From contig UQAW01000042.1 in assembly GCA_900539175.1 (NCBI GenBank), forward strand, positions 1-30,908: DNA of 30,908 nucleotides, read 5' to 3'. This document shows positions 25,881 to 30,908 of the stretch, piece by piece; positions within the stretch are counted from its first letter, which is position 1; each line of letters starts with the position of its first letter. Position numbers and translations under genes: made by a program. The stretch is from an uncultured Lachnospiraceae bacterium (GTDB lineage Bacteria; Bacillota; Clostridia; Lachnospirales; Lachnospiraceae). The notes under the pieces are model-generated. The model worked only from the letters and a program-made list of their open reading frames with translations, searched no databases and had not been told where the DNA came from.

Positions 25881-26060
25881 ACCGACATTCTTTTCTATTT
25901 TGTTCACTTTTTTTGGATTTTTCTATAAAAATCCCAAACAGCACGAAATACTATATTTATTACAGACAGGAGGCTGCCTCATCATGTCCGTTTCCAGCGG
26001 GCATTTTTCGTACTGCCGCACCTACGACTTTGCCGCAGGTACGACAGCTTTTACATGCCT
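25881..26060. other. intergenic region downstream of the GH-A gene
   Basis: Between the GH127 promoter and the stop at 26061 I see no clear gene. On the minus strand two imperfect direct repeats of 15 bases, GTCGTACCTGCGGCA and GTCGTAGGTGCGGCA, lie about 26014-26045. A frame containing CRTCGK ends at 25960, but it has no start. GAGGCAGCCTC forms a tight hairpin near 25970-25982. No canonical terminator for the GH-A gene is evident. Confidence 0.4.
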
Positions 26061-29000
26061 TTATTTATAGATACTCATAAATCTCTTTACAATTTCTGCA
26101 CACTGTGCACGGTTTATTTTTTCCTGAGGATTGAGTTTTCCATTATCTCCCTTGATCAATCCTGTCTGAACTGCCCATGCCATGGCAGTCTTTGCAAACT
26201 CGGAGACCTGATCTCCATCCGGAAAGTCTTCCGGATTCGATAAGGTACTGACAACATATCCCTTGTACTCCGCATAGCGATACAGTATGGTTGCAAACTG
26301 TTCTCTGGTGAGTTCATCTTCGGGACCAAATCTTCCATCTTCATACCCTTTGACGATCTCATTGATATTTGCCCATATTACCGCATTACTGTAAAATTCT
26401 CCCTCTTTTACATCCGGGAAAACCTCCTGGAATTCAACAGGTTCCTTTCCTTCCATACGATACAGAATTGTTGCAATCTGTCCGCGGTTTAAGAAAGCTT
26501 CCGGAGCAAAATGAGTCTCATCCATACCAGTCATAATCTTATTGTCATATACGTACTGTACAGCTTCTTTGAACCAGATACCTTCCGGAACATCCACGAA
26601 CGGCATACCTTCCGTCGCATCCAGCTTTTCTGCGGCATTCTTCAATGTCTGTGCGGCAGCTTTCATATCATTGGTACTAAAACGTCCGCTCTGTAATACA
26701 TACTTTGCATTTTCCAAAGCTGTCAAAAATTCATTCCAGGTTTCCTCAGATGCTGCTCCCTGTGTCTTATCGCTGCACGCTGCGATCAATTTCTCCAACT
26801 CCTCATAGACTTCCTTTTCAACCAATCCCCGCTCACACTTAAGTAATTCTTCCAGGGCACGATCAATTTCTGTCTGTGAAGCATCGGCGTTATTTGCAAC
26901 TGCTTCTGCTTTTTCTAAGACCGTCTGCAGTTTTGCCCATGAATTTTCACTGTAAGCACTTTCGTCATAATCTTTTACACGCCCGATTGCAGCCTTCAAC
27001 TCCGTAGAATCTCCAATACTGACAATATTGATATAGCTGACTACCGGACCCCATACCGCATTATCTGCATGCCCAATCTGTACTTCCAGATTGCCTTCTG
27101 CATCTGCTGTTGCAGTCGTCCGGATTTCATATGGGTTATTTGCATCATTGCTTGCCGTAAAGTTTTCATATCCTTCTGCAACCGTACCATTCAACACCAG
27201 TTTCATCGTACGCGGATTATTTGCATTAGTCCAGCCAGACGGCACATAGAATCCCATTTCCAGCTTATAAGCTTTCTGCGGTTCCAGTTCGAATTTGTAC
27301 ACGACTCCAACGTCTGAAGTCCCCTGATTTTTGGCATACCGGAACGACTTGCTTCGGGAAGATGCATCTGTCGCACCGTCATTTTCACACGGCCAGGTCT
27401 TTTCACCTGTCAAAAGATCAGGATATTTGCTGTTCGCTTTATAAGTATCAACTACACCCCAATTTTTGCCTGTTGACGGATCTTCTCCATAGAACTGGTC
27501 CGTTACACTATTGCTGCTTCCGAATACATCTCCGGGGCTTAACGTAACCGGATTTACATCACCGCAGTTTACAGAATAAATATACTGCTCCTGTGTTTCC
27601 TCCGAACGAATTTCAAAAACAGCCTTTACATCAACATCACTTTGCACATCCGTAAGTAGATAAACTCCGCCGAATTTCGTAAGCTGATCCAGAATATTTT
27701 CTCCGTTGACCGTAGCTGCCTTCAGTTCCGCCTCTTCATCCGGTATGAAATTCAGACGTACGCTGCCGCCTGCTTCTACCTTCGTCTTATCAGAAGCAAC
27801 CATACCTCCTTCCGAAGAAGCCGTCGTCACCTGAAATACCTCTTTGTCTGAAATCTCTGCCTCTGCAGTCTGTGTATAGAATTCAAACTTGTCAAAATTC
27901 GGCGTATAATTTATCAGCACATTATAGTCAATATTTGCAGGAATTTTGGTACCGCCTTTGTGAATACCGTTTGTCACAACCTTTGAATTATCATTGTAAA
28001 TTTTAATTGTATTTTCTCCTGCCTTCAAAGTAACCGGTATTACCTGCGAACGGAATGTTTCATCGCTGTATGTATTCCGGAAAACTACCTTCTTCGCCTC
28101 ACCCCCATTTACAGAGAAAGAAGCGTAACGTTCTGTCATCTGTGCATTGTAGGAATGCTTTCCAAACAATTCGCCGTTTGACTGATAAACAGCCATATTA
28201 TATACTCCGGCCTGATCGACTGTGACGTTAATTGTAAGGCTGTTCTTATCAACTGCTTCTCCCAGATCTACGGTCCGTCCCAGTCCATAAATTTCAAATT
28301 CCGGATCATCCGGCTGAATAACCTCCACGCTATTGGCAGCTTTTATGCCGCTTACGTATCCGCCCTCTGATGCAAAGGTACTGACATTGTCATTTGTTCC
28401 GACAACAGCTTCCCCTGTAAGAGAACCAGTTTCTGCCTCTACAACCGCTACAGGGTTTACATCCGCTTTTGACACATTGACATAGTCCAGACGAATAGCC
28501 GCATCCGTATCAATGTCAATCACATTAATACCTTTCTGCAAAAATACCGTCTGATAGGCGTTGCTCCATTCCCCTTCCGTATTTTCCAGTGCGACTGCCG
28601 CAGTCTGACGATCCAGGTTCACTGCATCGTTATCCTGATAAATGCAGGCATTCGCCTCAGTCTCAGAAGAATATCTGAGTTTCAGTGTATACATACCGTT
28701 TTCTGATACGATCGCATTGAAACGCAGACCTCCGCCGTCTGTAACGCTCACTTTTTCCAAACCGGATACATAATCGATATCTCCGACACGCTCCGTCTTC
28801 AGCGCCGTCTTATTTCCCGATAATTCATTGAACTCGGAAAGTTCCGCCTCGTAGGTCTTATTGAAGGCAAGATCAGACTCATCAGCGCCTTTGTAAGTAA
28901 GGTAGAAGCAATCTACATCCGCCCGTCTCAACTCAGTCGTACCGGTGATTTTAAATGTATGCGTTCCTCTGCTAAGCTTCACATATGTGCTGTACATACT

Positions 29001-30755
29001 TCCCATGCCCCAGGCTAATGTCGTCGGAAGAACCATCTGCTCAACTTCTTCTCCGTCTATCAATAGCTTCTGAAGCGCAGTATATGGTGTATTCTTAGCA
29101 GGATCCCCGGTGTTACAGCCGTTTGCCGCCATATAAACCATATCATACTTATAATAGCCATCCTTCGGAACTGTCACCTGCATTTCAAGTGCATCATCAC
29201 TGTCCACAATCCAGCCTACTTTTTTTCTTCCCGAACATGCCATGTTACTTGCAGGGTTTGACGGCTTCGCATCTCCGCTGAATGTTCCGTTTTCTGCCTC
29301 ATACATCTGTTTCCAGGTCGTGCTTAAGAAGCCTGTTTCTTCTGTCTCCGTTGCCTGGGTCACTGTTATGCGGTAAGCGCTCATCTCCAACATACCGGAA
29401 ACGGGAATCGTCACCTTGCCATCCACAACTTCCGCAGCGCCTTCCTTCACAACTCTTGGTTCCTCTGCCACGCCGTGAAAACCTGTATAATCCGTTGCTT
29501 CAATCTTGATGTGTACTTTGTCAACATCTTTAAAGGTCTCTGTGCCGCCAATATCCTCCAACACGATATTGCTTGATCCGTTGACACCGCCAAATACCAC
29601 ATTGGCACTTTTCTTATTTTCATCCAGAGATGCAACGCCATAATAATTGGCTTGCTCCGTATTTGTGGTTGTAACCGGAAGGTACTGCCCGGACATGTCA
29701 CCATACCACTTATACAGCCACCATGCACCGTTGCCCTCATTATTATCTGCTGCAAGTCCGTTCAGATTGTTGGACAGATGCCAGAACGGCAGACATCCGG
29801 ATACATTATAATCCTCGAAAAGACCAATCCAGCGGACAAGATCTCCCGGGGAAGCACACTCATAGGTATCCGCATACTCGTTAATTACGATTTCACGTGG
29901 GGTAATGTCTATACCGTATTTTTCTTTGTTCTCCTCTGTAAGATATTTCTTTTCCAGACTTCTGTAATGATTGTATTCATTTGCAAAATTATTATACTGC
30001 CCGGTTGAAAGATCATGCCAGGTAACTACATCCGGCATACAACTATGTTCTACACAGAACTTGATATAGCTGTCCATAACACTATTGCTGTAACCGGCAA
30101 GATTAAGTCCTGCAAAGCGTGGTTTCGCCGCTACACCATTCTCTTCGTAAACTTCCACAACCATATTATACATATCTTCCCAGAACCAGAACAGGCTGTC
30201 CCATCCAGTTGATACGGTACCAGTCTCCGGATCTGTATAGGAACCGCCGATCCAGTCTGATTTTGGCTCATTGTACAGAACATATACTACATCTTCGGCG
30301 ATTCCCTTTTTGATACATTCTTCTGCCTCCATCTTGAGAATCTTAAGATATTCCTCCGTACTGCTGAATTCATAGAACCAGAGCGCATAATAATCCGGTA
30401 CATAGATCTGTATATCATGACCTCCTGCATTCACAAATGTATCTGCAATATCCAATGTATCTCCATTTGGATGCTGCATTCCATTTGGCGCCTTTTGTAC
30501 CGCAGTATGGGGTTTTAATGCCGTCATCGTGTTGGCTGTGGGAACTCCGTCATCGCCCAGACCATACAGCCATCCGGATGCTCCGTGCTTTAATTCCCGC
30601 TGTGTGTCAGGTTTCATATCCACAGTCAATGTGGGCAGACTGCTGTCGGATGATGCAGCTGCAACCGTTACCGGAACGGAAGCTGCCACTGTGGATATTG
30701 CCATACTTGCTGCAAGAACAGCAGACAACATCTGTTTCTTCTCAAATCTCTTCAT
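26061..30755 (-). CDS. secreted SLH-anchored clan GH-A glycoside hydrolase (GH39-like) with CBM35-like modules
   Basis: A 1,564-aa surface enzyme. A signal peptide (1-34) is followed by a TIM-barrel catalytic domain (about 40-465) with the clan GH-A pair: acid/base E163 in VLYNEPKSDW and nucleophile E293 in EIVINEYAD. It most resembles GH39 relatives that remove arabinose or galactosyl-arabinose side chains of arabinogalactan proteins, but the family call is tentative. Then come three CBM6/35-like modules (about 484-622, 634-764, 770-960), an InlB-like beta repeat (965-1048), a malectin-like module (1058-1247), two FIVAR-type helical repeats (1252-1380) and three SLH domains (1384-1564). The start has AAGGAGG 5 bases upstream. 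The following gap holds no clear terminator. A decayed paralogue lies at 20083-20240. Confidence 0.83.
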   Translation of the reverse strand: MKRFEKKQMLSAVLAASMAISTVAASVPVTVAAASSDSSLPTLTVDMKPDTQRELKHGASGWLYGLGDDGVPTANTMTALKPHTAVQKAPNGMQHPNGDTLDIADTFVNAGGHDIQIYVPDYYALWFYEFSSTEEYLKILKMEAEECIKKGIAEDVVYVLYNEPKSDWIGGSYTDPETGTVSTGWDSLFWFWEDMYNMVVEVYEENGVAAKPRFAGLNLAGYSNSVMDSYIKFCVEHSCMPDVVTWHDLSTGQYNNFANEYNHYRSLEKKYLTEENKEKYGIDITPREIVINEYADTYECASPGDLVRWIGLFEDYNVSGCLPFWHLSNNLNGLAADNNEGNGAWWLYKWYGDMSGQYLPVTTTNTEQANYYGVASLDENKKSANVVFGGVNGSSNIVLEDIGGTETFKDVDKVHIKIEATDYTGFHGVAEEPRVVKEGAAEVVDGKVTIPVSGMLEMSAYRITVTQATETEETGFLSTTWKQMYEAENGTFSGDAKPSNPASNMACSGRKKVGWIVDSDDALEMQVTVPKDGYYKYDMVYMAANGCNTGDPAKNTPYTALQKLLIDGEEVEQMVLPTTLAWGMGSMYSTYVKLSRGTHTFKITGTTELRRADVDCFYLTYKGADESDLAFNKTYEAELSEFNELSGNKTALKTERVGDIDYVSGLEKVSVTDGGGLRFNAIVSENGMYTLKLRYSSETEANACIYQDNDAVNLDRQTAAVALENTEGEWSNAYQTVFLQKGINVIDIDTDAAIRLDYVNVSKADVNPVAVVEAETGSLTGEAVVGTNDNVSTFASEGGYVSGIKAANSVEVIQPDDPEFEIYGLGRTVDLGEAVDKNSLTINVTVDQAGVYNMAVYQSNGELFGKHSYNAQMTERYASFSVNGGEAKKVVFRNTYSDETFRSQVIPVTLKAGENTIKIYNDNSKVVTNGIHKGGTKIPANIDYNVLINYTPNFDKFEFYTQTAEAEISDKEVFQVTTASSEGGMVASDKTKVEAGGSVRLNFIPDEEAELKAATVNGENILDQLTKFGGVYLLTDVQSDVDVKAVFEIRSEETQEQYIYSVNCGDVNPVTLSPGDVFGSSNSVTDQFYGEDPSTGKNWGVVDTYKANSKYPDLLTGEKTWPCENDGATDASSRSKSFRYAKNQGTSDVGVVYKFELEPQKAYKLEMGFYVPSGWTNANNPRTMKLVLNGTVAEGYENFTASNDANNPYEIRTTATADAEGNLEVQIGHADNAVWGPVVSYINIVSIGDSTELKAAIGRVKDYDESAYSENSWAKLQTVLEKAEAVANNADASQTEIDRALEELLKCERGLVEKEVYEELEKLIAACSDKTQGAASEETWNEFLTALENAKYVLQSGRFSTNDMKAAAQTLKNAAEKLDATEGMPFVDVPEGIWFKEAVQYVYDNKIMTGMDETHFAPEAFLNRGQIATILYRMEGKEPVEFQEVFPDVKEGEFYSNAVIWANINEIVKGYEDGRFGPEDELTREQFATILYRYAEYKGYVVSTLSNPEDFPDGDQVSEFAKTAMAWAVQTGLIKGDNGKLNPQEKINRAQCAEIVKRFMSIYK

Positions 30756-30908
30756 GATATCCTCCTTACATTGTTCCTTCTCTCTTCTTTCGTTCTTTTT
30801 CGTCTTCTGTTGTTTTTCTTTCTTTTCCTTCCTTTCTTTTCCCTCCAGTCTTTTTTACTATGAAAGTCCCGGACAGCAGCCATGACCCGAAGCGTGCTTG
30901 CACGCGCA
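30756..30908 (-). other. purine-rich leader upstream of the GH-A gene
   Basis: On the minus strand about 100 bases before the ribosome site are almost entirely A and G, an unusually unstructured leader. Further upstream a perfect hairpin GCGTGC-TT-GCACGC lies at about 30892-30905. The promoter is either in the last few dozen bases or beyond the window; none is called. Confidence 0.4.

Noticed and set aside
1..30908. CRISPR array, tRNA or rRNA genes, prophage, intact insertion sequence
   Set aside because: I found no regularly spaced repeats, no tRNA-like cloverleaf or rRNA sequence, and no transposase, integrase or phage gene on either strand by eye.

Overview
This window looks like chromosomal DNA of a low-to-moderate GC anaerobic Firmicute, most likely a gut Lachnospiraceae (Clostridia). 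The basis is the streptococcal/clostridial-type fab cluster with FabK as enoyl reductase, a fused AccDA protein, GGAGG-type ribosome sites, clostridial-type LexA boxes and very large SLH-anchored glycoside hydrolases. Genus is inference. Every gene I can support lies on the minus strand, so transcription runs from high to low coordinates.

Region 1 (about 1-9,970) is a complete type II fatty-acid synthesis and malonyl-CoA supply operon, in order fabH, acpP, fabK, fabD, fabG, fabF, accB, fabZ, accC, accDA. It starts from a sigma-A-like promoter (TTGACA, 16 bp, TATAAT) that carries a perfect FabT-type palindrome at the transcription start. It ends at two intrinsic terminators near 86-215. No fabT gene is visible next to the box. 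The operon is interrupted by a 243-bp near-palindrome between fabG and fabF and by a small repeat between fabH and acpP.

Region 2 (about 9,920-10,580) is the most unexpected part. A 31-codon ORF with a strong ribosome site encodes a peptide with a basic N-terminus and one membrane span. It has its own terminator and a promoter containing three LexA-like boxes (one GAAC-N4-GTTC, two GAAC-N4-GTTT). It looks like an undescribed SOS-induced membrane micropeptide. A short decayed coding fragment and the terminator of the next gene upstream follow.

Region 3 (10,599-30,755) holds four giant secreted proteins (about 1,190-1,760 aa). Each has a signal peptide, a catalytic region, carbohydrate-binding or lectin modules and three C-terminal SLH domains for cell-wall anchoring. 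In transcription order they are: a clan GH-A enzyme (GH39-like), a GH127-type beta-L-arabinofuranosidase with a complete zinc/cysteine site, a protein with two GH43-like propellers (exo-beta-1,3-galactanase-like), and an alginate-lyase-superfamily protein with a ricin-type lectin and two LamG domains. Together they suggest surface breakdown of arabinose- and uronate-decorated galactans (arabinogalactan-protein, extensin or gum type). The substrate is inference. No transporter or regulator of such a locus is in the window.

Gaps between these genes hold decayed material: a relic of a paralogue of the GH-A gene, a 170-bp inverted-repeat element with two DnaA-box matches, and terminators. LamG, discoidin-like and SLH modules recur within and between the proteins, which points to module duplication and shuffling.
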